Numbered from the stretch's first letter, positions 53,451 through 61,338 are shown. The stretch: DNA of 64,000 nt from Microbacterium profundi (GCF_000763375.1 NZ_JPSY01000003.1:1-64000), one strand, 5' to 3'. Notes: generated by a model from the letters alone, not told the origin. Translations and numbers: made by a program.

Positions 53451-53456
53451 GACGAG

Positions 53457-53702
53457 CTGACGAAGTGCATCCGCACGAACCTGGACTGCGCCGACCTCTG
53501 CGAAACCACCGGACGCATTCTGTCCAGGCACACCGGGTACGACGCCAACCTCACCCGCGCAACCCTCGAAGCGTGCCGCACGGCATGCGCGAGCTGCGCC
53601 GACGAGTGCGAGAAGCACACGATGCACGAACACTGCACGGTGTGTGCTGCGGCCTGCCGGCGATGCGAAGTCGCCTGCGCCGCGCTCCTCGCAACCCTCT
53701 GA
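53457..53702 (+). pseudogene. Four-helix Cys-rich copper-binding protein, 5' truncated
   Basis: From LTKCIRTNLDCADLC onward the sequence is the C-terminal ~80 residues of a four-helix copper storage protein family (DUF326-like), with paired Cys and His (CASCADECEKHTMHEHC, CAAACRRCEVAC). The N-terminal ~40 residues are missing; the open frame upstream is antisense copB. With copB, this locates one deletion removing both divergent 5' ends. Whether a short copper-binding product is still made is unknown. Confidence 0.75.
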
Positions 53703-53856
53703 ATAGCAACCTCGACGGCGTCGTGCAGTTCTTCGCTACCCGCATCAATCCAGTGATGCCCGTTGACCAAGCCGAAGCAGACTAGCGAGCGCTCTTGCCC
53801 CGCACGTCGTCATCAAGCCCTACCGCGCAACGAGCCGAGACGAACAGGTGAGGCAT

Positions 53857-54453
53857 ATGTCGAAGGACGCGCACGAAACAAATGGACGACAAGCGGGGGC
53901 GAAAAAGCACGGATCGCTGACGATGTACTTGCGATTCGCGGCGATGATTCTCACCGGCATGGTCGTGATGTATTGGACGATGTTCGCTGGAGTGTGGGAA
54001 TGGGGGCACATACGCTTCAGCGAAAGCCGCGTCTTCATGGCGCTCACTATGGGCGGCGCGATGGGGCTGGTCATGCTGGCCTGGATGCTCAACATGTACA
54101 AGCACAGGAAAGCGAACATTGCGGTCATCATCGTCAGCGTTCTTCTCCTCGGAGGAGGCATCGCCCTCGACCGCAGCCAGATCACCGTCGACGACACCGC
54201 GTACATGCGCGCAATGATTCCGCATCACTCGCTCGCGATCACCCGGTCCGAGCGAGCACAGCTGCAGGATGTCCGCGTCTGCGAACTTGCGGTTGAAATC
54301 AGCGAAGCGCAGCGCCGAGAGATCCTCGAAATGGACTGGCTCATCGCCGACATCGAAAGCAACGGACTCGCGCTGACGGCCGAGGACGCGCAAGACCGAT
54401 CCGTTCCAGACTTCGAACGGGCAGCCGACCGCCAGTGCTCGGACGACGGATGA
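53857..54453 (+). CDS. DUF305-domain membrane protein
   Basis: A 198-residue protein: three membrane helices (YLRFAAMILTGMVVMYW, FMALTMGGAMGLVMLAWML, IAVIIVSVLLLGGGIAL) followed by a DUF305-like helical domain with the MIPHHSLAI metal-binding motif near residues 127-135. Common beside copper genes, suggesting periplasmic metal handling. Start ATG 53857; GTG 53848 is possible. Looks intact, with lower GC than its neighbours in the N-terminal half. Confidence 0.8.
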   Translation: MSKDAHETNGRQAGAKKHGSLTMYLRFAAMILTGMVVMYWTMFAGVWEWGHIRFSESRVFMALTMGGAMGLVMLAWMLNMYKHRKANIAVIIVSVLLLGGGIALDRSQITVDDTAYMRAMIPHHSLAITRSERAQLQDVRVCELAVEISEAQRREILEMDWLIADIESNGLALTAEDAQDRSVPDFERAADRQCSDDG

Positions 54454-54699
54454 CGATTGGTAGCGATAGTCGGTCGATCATGGCTTGTGATCCGAGAGCC
54501 TGCCGGAAACGATCGTTTGTGGTGGCCACGCCGATGATGACCGTCAACACGCGACACGCCGAAGTGTGACCCGCCGAAACTTATCCGCACCGAAACTCGT
54601 GTGGTAGGTATCCGGCGGAGCGCCGGACGGGCGTTCTCGACAGCGAATACGCCGGTCACGATCACGCCGGGTCACCAGTAGTAAACGAATTGCCCTCAG
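54454..54699. other. Gap between DUF305 and transposase remnants
   Basis: About 246 nt without a supportable gene. It contains two CCGAAACT copies 15 nt apart near 54580-54600, which might be remnants of an element end. No clear promoter or terminator. Confidence 0.4.
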
Positions 54700-54787
54700 A
54701 AGTCACGCTCTCCCAGAGCGACCACCGCGGCGCTGCGCCCCGCGTTGGAATCCCGCGACGTTCCGGGCACGATCTATGTCGATAAGG
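54700..54787 (+). mobile_element. Fragment of a DDE integrase-core transposase
   Basis: A short plus-strand frame, ALRPALESRDVPGTIYVD, matches the start of the rve/integrase core found in IS481/Mu-like transposases, which continue YVDNGSA... Here the frame changes right after YVD, where the ISAs1 remnant begins. The rest of the gene is missing. Confidence 0.5.
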
Positions 54788-55265
54788 TCATCACGGTGCG
54801 TGTGACGATGAGCCCTCTCACGTCTCCGAGCTGGTCGACCAGGGCGGCGAAGGGCGGGATCTCGTTCGTCTTCTCTCCGATGGATTCCTGCCCGATGACT
54901 GTCCCCGTGTCGTGATCCAGCGCTGCCATCAGGAACACCGGCGATCCGGTGCCGTTCTTCGCGCCGCGCACTTCTTTCCCATCGATCGCGACAGCCCTCG
55001 ATGCGATGCGCTCTCCCACCCACGAGGTCACGGCAGCATCGAGGGCTTCCCCATCGATGGTCGTGCAGACCCGGTGGATCGTGGCGAGTGTGGGAACGCT
55101 TTGCGATCCGGTCACTGGGCGATATCGGGCCGCGTCCGCCGCCCACTCCACGATCGCCGTGAATGTGCGCGATCCCGCCACGACCGCGCACACCACGAGC
55201 GCGAGCACTTCCCACAACGGATACCGTCGGCCCCCGCTTCGGACCCGATGCGGAAATTTCATCTC
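54774..55265 (-). mobile_element. ISAs1-family transposase fragment
   Basis: Minus-strand frame with RRYPLWEVLALVVCAVVAGS (N-terminal ISAs1 domain), DGKEVRGAKN with the first DDE Asp, and LMAALDHDTGTVIGQESIGE followed by NEIPPFAALVDQLGDVRGLIVT. Similarity stops near 54792, exactly where the integrase-core fragment abuts; the C-terminal half with later catalytic residues is absent. The N-terminus is also incomplete. Inactive. Confidence 0.8.
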
Positions 55266-55386
55266 GGAAAGGGGTCTCCGAACCCGACGTGTGGACGACA
55301 ACCAGGCGACCAGCCAGACGAAGGGTCAGACCTCGGTGCGCCCGTTCCTCTGATACTCGTGACGGTGCACAACAGCGAGGGACGGG

Positions 55387-56892
55387 TCAGCTCTGCTGGT
55401 AGGCGATGGCAGTCATCATCCCAGCCTCCCCGTGGTAGACGTTGTGGCAGTGGCTGAGCCAGCGGCCGGGGTTGTCGGCGTCGAACTCGGCGCGGAGGGT
55501 CTTGCCGGGCAGGACGATCGAGGTGTCCTTGCGGGGCCCGCCGCCGAGGTGCTGGTAGGTGTGCCCATGCAGGTGCATGGGATGCCACATCTCGGTCGAG
55601 TTCTTGAACTCCAGCTTCACCCGCTCCCCGGCGATGATGCCGAGGGCGTCGCGCATCGGCTGCTCCATGTCCATGCGCCTGCCGTTGATGGCCCAGTCGT
55701 ACTTGCTCATGCTCCCGGTCAGCTCGAGCACGATGGTGCGGTCGACGGCGCGCTTGGGCAGGGCGACCGCGCCGGTCGCCTTGAGGTCGGCCGCGGTGGC
55801 GGGGGTCGTCGTCTGCGGCAGCTTGACGTCTTTGGCGGGGACGCTGCCGGATCCGGTACGCAGTACGGCGAGGGCCTGGTCCTGCTTGCCGAGGGCTTCG
55901 GCGACGACGGCGAACGCGCCGTCGCCGGCGGTGATGACCGCGTCGTAGCGCTCGCCCATGCCGAGCACGACGCTCTCGGCCTCGTACGGCTCCACGGGGA
56001 AGCCGTCGGTGTGGGTGATGGTGAGCGGATGGTCGGCGACGCCGAACCGGAAGGCGGTGTCGCCGCCGGCGTTGATGATCCGGAGCCGGATCCGCTCCCC
56101 GGGCTTGGCGGTGAAGGTCTGCGGGTCGTTCGCGGGCTTGCCGTTGATGAGGAAGAGGGGGTAGTAAACGTCGCCGGCGTCGCCGCCGAGCAGCGGCGAG
56201 GTCGCGCCCATCAGGGTGTTGCCCATCCGCATCGGCCCCGTGCCCATGCCGCCGTGGTCCATCATGCCCTGGCTGAGCTCATTGAGGACTTGGTCAGGCG
56301 TCGCGGTGACGCCGTCGAGCCAGTCGTCCAGGACGACGATCCATTCCTTGTCGTAGTCGGCCTTCTCGTTGGGGTCGTCGATGATCAGCGGCGCATACAG
56401 GCCGCGGTCCTGCTGCACGCCGACGTGCGGGTGGAACCAGTAGGTGCCGGCATGTGGCAGGACGAACTCGTAGGTGAACGTGTCGCCCGACTGGACCGGC
56501 TTCTGCGTGAGGTTCGGCACGCCGTCCATGTCGTTGCGTAGGGCGAGGCCGTGCCAGTGCACGGTGGTCGGGTCGGGGAGGCCGTTGGTGAGGGCGACCT
56601 TCAAAGTCTCGCCGACGTTGCCGCGCAGCGGGTCGGCGGCAGAGGCCCCGCGGTAGGCCCAGGTCTCGGCGCTCTTCCCGCCGAGGTCGAGCGTGACCGG
56701 CTCGGCGGTCAGAGCGCGCTGCAAGACCGTTCCGGTGCGGCGGCGCTTCGCCTCTGCCGCTGCGACAGCGGGGCTGTCTGGGCCGACGTACGAGCTTGGC
56801 CTGTTGGTAGCGTCGCATGCGGAGAGGCCGACGGCGGTGAGGGTCAGTGCGCCGAAAGCGAGGAACTGGCGGCGGTTCAGGTCGGTGTGCAT
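55387..56892 (-). CDS. Multicopper oxidase
   Basis: A 501-residue exported multicopper oxidase. The signal NRRQFLAFGALTLTAVGLSAC carries RRxFL (Tat) and a lipobox-like Cys. Copper motifs: HWHGLAL, WFHPHVG, HPMHLHGHTYQ and HCHNVYHGEAGMM (type 1/trinuclear). A Met-rich loop (MMDHGGMGTGPMRMGNTLM) resembles CueO and suggests cuprous-ion oxidation for detoxification. The GTG at 56934 could extend it; ATG 56892 chosen from the signal peptide. It appears intact, unlike copB. Confidence 0.93.
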   Translation of the reverse strand: MHTDLNRRQFLAFGALTLTAVGLSACDATNRPSSYVGPDSPAVAAAEAKRRRTGTVLQRALTAEPVTLDLGGKSAETWAYRGASAADPLRGNVGETLKVALTNGLPDPTTVHWHGLALRNDMDGVPNLTQKPVQSGDTFTYEFVLPHAGTYWFHPHVGVQQDRGLYAPLIIDDPNEKADYDKEWIVVLDDWLDGVTATPDQVLNELSQGMMDHGGMGTGPMRMGNTLMGATSPLLGGDAGDVYYPLFLINGKPANDPQTFTAKPGERIRLRIINAGGDTAFRFGVADHPLTITHTDGFPVEPYEAESVVLGMGERYDAVITAGDGAFAVVAEALGKQDQALAVLRTGSGSVPAKDVKLPQTTTPATAADLKATGAVALPKRAVDRTIVLELTGSMSKYDWAINGRRMDMEQPMRDALGIIAGERVKLEFKNSTEMWHPMHLHGHTYQHLGGGPRKDTSIVLPGKTLRAEFDADNPGRWLSHCHNVYHGEAGMMTAIAYQQS

Positions 56893-57038
56893 GGTTGAAC
56901 GATGTCCTTCTGTGTCGATGGTGAGCGGTGCCACGACATCGGCCGGTGCGTTCGACGATCACGGCTGATCGGACGCGCAGGTCTCGTGCGCCCTCAGAAG
57001 AGGGTCAGCGCCATGAGGGCGCGATGTCGTAGCAGATG

Positions 57039-57062
57039 CGGGGCAGGGTCAGACCTGCCCCG
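57039..57062 (-). terminator. Stem-loop after DUF6153-like gene
   Basis: Arms CGGGGCAGG and CCTGCCCCG around a six-nt loop, between DUF6153-like and multicopper oxidase genes. It suggests the two are transcribed separately. Confidence 0.6.
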
Positions 57063-57097
57063 AGGGGCAGGAGCGCCGCCGTGGCGCTCCCTACGCC

Positions 57098-57556
57098 TCA
57101 CGTTCGAGAGATCGACAGCTCCAGGTGGGACAGCGCGAGCCGGCGAGCGGTCTCGAGCGGCGGCCCCGGCTCTGCCGCGGGGCCGAGATCGGGCAGGACA
57201 GCGGCGAGAGGGACCGGGAGGACGGGGATGCTCTTGTCGGTTGGCCCGGGGGTGCAGGTGGAGCCGACGCCGCTGCCCATGGCGGCCGCACACCCGCCGG
57301 AGCGGTGGACCATGCCGTGCGGTCCGGTCGCCGTCGATGTGGGGGTGGTGGCCGCATCGTCTGACGTGCCAGGCGTCGTTTGGGATGCGTGCCCCATCGT
57401 GGCCATGGGGGCGATCGTTGCCGTCGCTGCGGCTCCGTTGATCAGTGCGTGCATTGCGAGGAGGCCGGCGATGAGCAGTATCGCGAGGACTGTCAGCTGC
57501 AGCCAGTGCGGGCGGCGGCAGGGCTCGTCGGTCACGGTCTCCACATTCAAGAGCAT
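57098..57556 (-). CDS. DUF6153-like small membrane protein 1
   Basis: A 152-residue protein with one membrane helix (LQLTVLAILLIAGLLAMHALI, residues ~18-40), then a Met/His/Thr-rich extracytoplasmic segment containing a Gly-Cys pair region and a C-terminal helix ending LALSHLELSISRT. It shares the helix-MHAL-spacer-LALxxL pattern with a second gene at 59.8-60.2 kb. Typical of small actinobacterial copper-island proteins of unknown function. ATG overlaps a CsoR-like operator; possible leaderless start. Confidence 0.75.
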   Translation of the reverse strand: MLLNVETVTDEPCRRPHWLQLTVLAILLIAGLLAMHALINGAAATATIAPMATMGHASQTTPGTSDDAATTPTSTATGPHGMVHRSGGCAAAMGSGVGSTCTPGPTDKSIPVLPVPLAAVLPDLGPAAEPGPPLETARRLALSHLELSISRT

Positions 57557-57571
57557 ACCCCGGTAGAGTAT
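57555..57571. promoter_or_regulatory. CsoR/RicR-like operator over a DUF6153-like start
   Basis: ATACCCC-GGT-AGAGTAT is an imperfect palindrome close to the CsoR/RicR type (TACCCC...GGGGTA). On the minus strand TACTCT lies eight nt before the ATG at 57556, so operator, -10 and start codon overlap. Confidence 0.5.
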
Positions 57572-57612
57572 CCCGCCTCCAACGGTGAGTCCGTCGGCGA
57601 CGCACCCGCCGC

Positions 57613-57729
57613 GTCGAGGTCAGCGCGCGGACCGGCAGGCTCGTCGTCACCGCCGAGGGAGACATCGATGAAGCGAAGGTCCTGGCCGCTGTCGAGGAGG
57701 CCGGCTACTCGGCAGTGCGGGCCCGATGA
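57613..57729 (+). pseudogene. 3' fragment of an HMA (CopZ-like) domain gene
   Basis: The plus frame reads VEVSARTGRLVVTAEGDIDE and then AKVLAAVEEAGYSAVRAR to a stop at 57729: the last two strands and helix of a heavy-metal-associated domain. The MxCxxC copper loop and start codon are missing. Next gene starts with an ATGA overlap, so these were an operon. Confidence 0.6.
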
Positions 57730-57947
57730 AGGCCCCGGCGAGGCTCGCGCTCTACGGCGCTGGGCTAGTGGGCTAGCGGTGGCGTTCGGCGGGGCCTTCG
57801 GGCTCGCCGGCGGCGCCGTCCCCGACAGCGCCGCGCAGGCTTGGATGAAAGGAACGACCGAGATGGACACGCACGACCAGAGCCCTGCACTTGATCGTGG
57901 TGCGCAGCAACGGGGCGCAGTTCCGCCACGCGCACCCCGTCTTGGAT
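57726..57947 (+). pseudogene. Frameshifted metal-associated membrane protein remnant
   Basis: Starts MKAPARLALYGAGLVG, hits a TAG stop, and continues in another frame as VAFGGAFGLAGGAVPDSAAQAWMKGTTEMDTHDQ; a third frame then gives LHLIVVRSNGAQFRHAHPVLD. In intact relatives these pieces are one protein with an N-terminal helix and a metal-linked extracytoplasmic domain. An internal deletion, at least one frameshift and loss of the C-terminus are required. Confidence 0.55.
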
Positions 57948-58250
57948 GTGTGTGATCGACTGTTTGTAGGCCGGTTGAGCAGGGTTTCCGGCCGACGTAG
58001 TGGCTGGTTTCCTGCTGAAAAGCGCGAGATTCCGGCCATGGCGCGTCGCGTGTGAGTGGTGCCTGACGAGGTGCCGGGCGTGACGTGTTTTCGTTCACAT
58101 CGGCGACGGTTTTTCAATGAGTCAACGTGCGTTGACGACTCGAGCGGAGTGCACCATGCTCAGTGATACCTCCAGGTGGCCCCATGCTCGTGGCAACGAG
58201 GTGGTTCCATCCGCTGGCAAGCGGCAACCGTCCTGACGGACCGCCAACGC
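57948..58250. other. Gap with remnant sequence and a 16-bp palindrome
   Basis: No gene supported in about 300 nt. GTCAACG-TG-CGTTGAC at 58121-58136 is a near-perfect palindrome. A short plus-strand frame continues from the pseudogene to a stop near 58056 but matches nothing I recognise. The gap ends at the Lgt-like stop. Confidence 0.4.
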
Positions 58251-59579
58251 TCAGCGGACATAAATAGTGATCGCGACGACAACGTCGACCAGCAGAACGG
58301 TTGCCGCGGTCGCGAGCGTGATCACTCGACCGTACCGAGTCTTGCTGGACTCGGCACGAAGTGGCAGCAGCAACTGGCGGCCCAGGACGTAGGCCGCTAA
58401 CGCTCCTATGAAAATGGTGCCGGGGAACTCCGAGAGCCCAGCGATGACCAGCACGCCCAGCGCCGTACCGCCGATGATTGCTGCCAGCGCGGATTCCAGC
58501 AATTGCGTGGGGATTCGGCGCACACCTAGTCTCCGGTCCGACGACCACAGACCCCAACGCGATGCAGTCGGCCGGCCAACGCAGCATCCGCTGAGCAAAC
58601 ACCCGAATCGACCGATCGTCATCCCGAACATCAGCGCCGGCGCGGTGATGTCCAGCAGCGAGCCCAAGTCGATGCCAGCCACCAGGGCCCCGACGATCAA
58701 CCCGACAGCGGCCCCCAGCACGAAACCTTGGATGCACATCCCACCCCCGGACAGTGCCCGTCGTCGGGCAGCCGGATACACCGCCAGGTAGTACAATTTC
58801 GCCCCTACCAGCCCGATCAGGCTTGCCACCAGCGACACCAACCCGACCCCGACCACAGACAGGCCGAGAAGAGCAGCCAGCACCCCTTGGACGCCCAGCG
58901 CAACCGCCGCGCCCAGAGCGACGAGAGCCGCCCAGGAGCCGAGCAGCACGCCGGGGGCCTTCTGGGCGATCACCGCAGCCCAACCGGTGGAACCCTCGGC
59001 GGAGGCTCCGGGCAGACGGGGCAGCACGGCTAGGGCATCGCGGGAGGACTCGCGATCGACTCCGATGTGGTGCGCGGAAGGTCGTGCCACAACCCGCCAC
59101 GAGCCCGCTTTCACGTTCGGGACTCGAGTGGTGACCGCAATTCGACCACTACCCGGCAGCACTCGCTCCACCGTCGTCGCAACCTTGAAGAGATCCCCAG
59201 TGCCGGGTGTGTGCTTCACTCCCATGCGGCGACCCTCGAACTCGATCGCTACCGAATACGGATCGCCGTCAGACGCCGCGCGGAATTCGTACGTCAACCC
59301 CAATGCATGCGGCTCCACCTCGGCCAACGCGCTGCAATTGAATGCGGTAACCCGCAGCGGGCCAGCCTGCTCGGCGGCCCTACCGGGGTCGGGTTTCGTC
59401 CGCGGTGCCACCTGACCGGCTACCCCACTCTTTGTCGCAGAGGGTGTCGGGGCTGTTGTCGCAGAGGGTGTCGGGGCCTTTTTCGCAGAGGGTGTATGCG
59501 CTGTTGGCGCAGAGGGTGTCGGCGCGCGAAAAAATGATGCCCCGGGACGCGATTTAGACCGCTTGTCATCACTGGACAC
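58251..59579 (-). CDS. Lgt-like membrane protein with Cys-rich active loop
   Basis: A 442-residue protein. Residues ~1-55 are a low-complexity tail with eight-residue repeats (xxAPTPSA), ~60-180 a beta-rich domain, then ~7 helices related to prolipoprotein diacylglyceryl transferase. The signature GRFGCLLSGCCVGRPT keeps the Gly-Arg of Lgt, but Asn and Glu positions are Cys, and the HGG motif of real Lgt is GGGMCIQG. It may therefore bind copper or use lipids in a new way. GTG 59579 has an AAGGA site five nt upstream. Confidence 0.7.
   Translation of the reverse strand: MSSDDKRSKSRPGASFFRAPTPSAPTAHTPSAKKAPTPSATTAPTPSATKSGVAGQVAPRTKPDPGRAAEQAGPLRVTAFNCSALAEVEPHALGLTYEFRAASDGDPYSVAIEFEGRRMGVKHTPGTGDLFKVATTVERVLPGSGRIAVTTRVPNVKAGSWRVVARPSAHHIGVDRESSRDALAVLPRLPGASAEGSTGWAAVIAQKAPGVLLGSWAALVALGAAVALGVQGVLAALLGLSVVGVGLVSLVASLIGLVGAKLYYLAVYPAARRRALSGGGMCIQGFVLGAAVGLIVGALVAGIDLGSLLDITAPALMFGMTIGRFGCLLSGCCVGRPTASRWGLWSSDRRLGVRRIPTQLLESALAAIIGGTALGVLVIAGLSEFPGTIFIGALAAYVLGRQLLLPLRAESSKTRYGRVITLATAATVLLVDVVVAITIYVR
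59436..59531 (-). repeat. Four 24-nt repeats in the Lgt-like gene
   Basis: Units at 59436-59459, 59460-59483, 59484-59507 and 59508-59531 share the core CGCAGAGGGTGT. Each encodes eight residues, giving the APTPSA repeats without frame change. Confidence 0.85.
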
Positions 59580-59595
59580 GATCTTCCTTCCTAAT

Positions 59596-59745
59596 TCAGT
59601 AATGCGGGTTTGGCCCGCGGGTCGCAAACTCGTCGATGTCGATGCGTCCAGTCACGTAGACCTCTCCGTCGGCACGAACGGCGGCGGTGATGTGCAGAAC
59701 GTACGCACTTCGAGTCCGGCGGGTCGGACGATCCTGGCCACGCAC
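59596..59745 (-). CDS. Unannotated 49-residue protein before the Lgt-like gene
   Basis: A minus-strand frame from GTG 59745 to TGA 59596 reads MRGQDRPTRRTRSAYVLHIT then AAVRADGEVYVTGRIDIDEF and ATRGPNPHY. It has protein-like composition, a GGGGTGAG site five nt before the GTG, and stops 16 nt before the Lgt-like start. I do not recognise the family; it could be the 3' end of a once larger gene. Lies inside an apparent minus-strand operon with the DUF6153-like gene. Confidence 0.5.
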   Translation of the reverse strand: MRGQDRPTRRTRSAYVLHITAAVRADGEVYVTGRIDIDEFATRGPNPHY

Positions 59746-59810
59746 TGGTTCTCACCCCAACTGCACGGCGTGGGAGCCGCTGCGGTTGCCGGTGGGGGAC
59801 TACGGCTGAT

Positions 59811-60242
59811 TCATCTCCGAAGCACGCACAGCGCGAGCAAATCCACGGACATCGCACGAGGCAGTTGGCGGAAAGATGCCGTGTCGGGTGCGTTCGCAGG
59901 CGCAACGCGCATCCGCATCAATGGAGCGCGGCCACGAATGCGCCAGATGCCGGCGAACACGAATATCGCACAGGCCAAGACCGCCATCCCTACGTCGGTG
60001 AGATCGCGCGCTCCGGGGTAAACGTACACCGAGCAGTCGGAATCGGCGGGGCCGTTGGCCTGATCCGAAACCTGTGGCGCGGCCACCGAAACGGCCGACA
60101 TCTGCGGCTGCGCCTCAGCTCCTTGTTGACTGAGGGCGTGCATCCCGACCAGACCGAAGATCAACAACAGCGCAAACCCGACGATCGCTACGCTACCGGT
60201 CGGCCGAGAACGCATGCCGGGCCAATTCACGGTCCAGCCCAT
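59811..60242 (-). CDS. DUF6153-like small membrane protein 2
   Basis: A 143-residue protein with a membrane helix (VAIVGFALLLIFGLVGMHALS, ~residues 18-38) followed by a short extracytoplasmic segment with a lone Cys (SDCSVYVYPG), a second helix (MAVLACAIFVFAGIWRI), and a C-terminus ending LLALCVLRR. Same pattern as the gene at 57.1-57.6 kb, so likely a paralog. First gene of an operon with the 49-residue gene and the Lgt-like gene. GGGAG before the ATG. Copper role is inferred from location. Confidence 0.7.
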   Translation of the reverse strand: MGWTVNWPGMRSRPTGSVAIVGFALLLIFGLVGMHALSQQGAEAQPQMSAVSVAAPQVSDQANGPADSDCSVYVYPGARDLTDVGMAVLACAIFVFAGIWRIRGRAPLMRMRVAPANAPDTASFRQLPRAMSVDLLALCVLRR

Positions 60243-60629
60243 AGTCTCCCGCCGTCTCCTTCAGCCGCCTCGACGTGCTGCAACACTACACCCGCCGCAC
60301 TCCGCGGCAAAGTCCTCGTGCGCGAGCGCACCCAACCGAGCATTGACACGTTCGTGCGACGACAACGACCGCAGTTCCAGGAGTGAACTCGGCACGATTC
60401 GAGCACCGACCGTTCTGTTGACGCGACGCCAAAGGCCGCTCTTCGGGCGTCCGCCCGGATCGCGCGCACATGCAGAGCGAGCGAGCAAGCGGCGTGACCC
60501 TCCCGTACCGACCGGTGGGGACAAGCTGTCCACTTGTCCGCGAGCGAATGATCGCGTCGAGAAGTTTTGACGGCCGCAGACTACCGCGGCACTCGTCGTG
60601 GATTGCCGAGGACCGCAAGTGCCAGTGCT
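60243..60629. other. Gap upstream of the DUF6153-like operon
   Basis: About 390 nt without a gene I can support. It should contain the promoter of the minus-strand operon; no clear -10 or CsoR box stands out. Several overlapping frames exist on both strands but have no consistent similarity or start site. Confidence 0.4.
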
Positions 60630-60905
60630 TCAGTCCACAACGCGAGCCAGATGGCGGCACGCTCCGGAAAGGCTCGAGTCGTTCGACGGTGCATTGTGCT
60701 CGTCAGGGAATGCTGTGAGAAGACGCCGACGTTGCGCATGAGCTCGCGTGTCGTCGATGAGGTGCTTGACCGCTGCGGAGCCCGCTCCCCTCCCCTGCGC
60801 TTCAGGGACGATGAACCACCCTGCTTCGAACACGTCTTGATCGCGCCACGTCGTCTTCCAGCAGTAGATGGCACCCAGTGACTCCGAGCCGTCGGTGACT
60901 GGACT
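60630..60905 (-). pseudogene. GNAT acetyltransferase remnant
   Basis: On the minus strand, GAIYCWKTTWRDQDVFEAGW then FIVPEAQGRGAGSAAVKHLI and ...LLTAFPDEHNAPSN is the acetyl-CoA-binding core of a GNAT protein (V-P-E-A-Q-G-R-G). The N-terminal strand region is cut by a stop at ~60906, and after NAPSN (~60681) the frame no longer matches, so the C-terminus is frameshifted. Confidence 0.65.
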
Positions 60906-60964
60906 TCACTCATGCGACGACGATTGCACGGGTCACCGACATCCGAAGATCGCGATCGACGATC

Positions 60965-61276
60965 TCAGTCCGACGCTTCCAGGATGCCGCGCATCGCAGC
61001 CGCATCGATCCGCGAGGTCTCACCCTCATACTCTTCTTCCACGCGGAAGCTCAGGCCGTTGCGTTCGCAGAACGCCGCGGTCTTCTCCAGCCGCGGAGCG
61101 ACCTCGACGTGGTCGTTGCCGAAGAGCTCGGCGGCGTACACATTCCTGCCGGCGCTCACGGCCGAACTCAGTTCCACAGTGGAACGCCCGGTGATGCCGT
61201 ACAACTCCTTGAGCAGAGGCGGAGGCAGTTGGGGACTGCCCTCGATGAAGATCGCGATGGAGGGGGATTCAGCCAT
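60965..61276 (-). CDS. Hypothetical protein
   Basis: A 103-residue soluble protein starting MAESPSIAIFIEGSPQLPPPLL, rich in Glu, with no signal peptide or membrane helix. Pattern of predicted strands and helices resembles a small alpha/beta fold, but no named family is recognised. ATG 61276 chosen because the upstream extension is basic and unlike protein. Divergent from the MFS gene; probably the first core gene after the island. Confidence 0.7.
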   Translation of the reverse strand: MAESPSIAIFIEGSPQLPPPLLKELYGITGRSTVELSSAVSAGRNVYAAELFGNDHVEVAPRLEKTAAFCERNGLSFRVEEEYEGETSRIDAAAMRGILEASD

Positions 61277-61325
61277 GATCCATTTCACCACGCGCCGAGT
61301 CCAGTTCGACGCGGCACCCCGCGCG

Positions 61326-61331
61326 TAAACT
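61326..61331 (+). promoter_or_regulatory. Leaderless-type -10 of MFS gene
   Basis: TAAACT, seven nt before GTG 61339. Confidence 0.45.
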
Positions 61332-61338
61332 GAGGCAC

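Noticed and set aside
53403-53456. First 18 codons of the Cys-rich protein as a true N-terminus
   Set aside because: They are the complement of copB codons, so they result from the deletion junction rather than from the original gene.
54225-54665. 146-codon minus frame over the DUF305 gene
   Set aside because: Shadow of a real membrane protein; no start signal or similarity.
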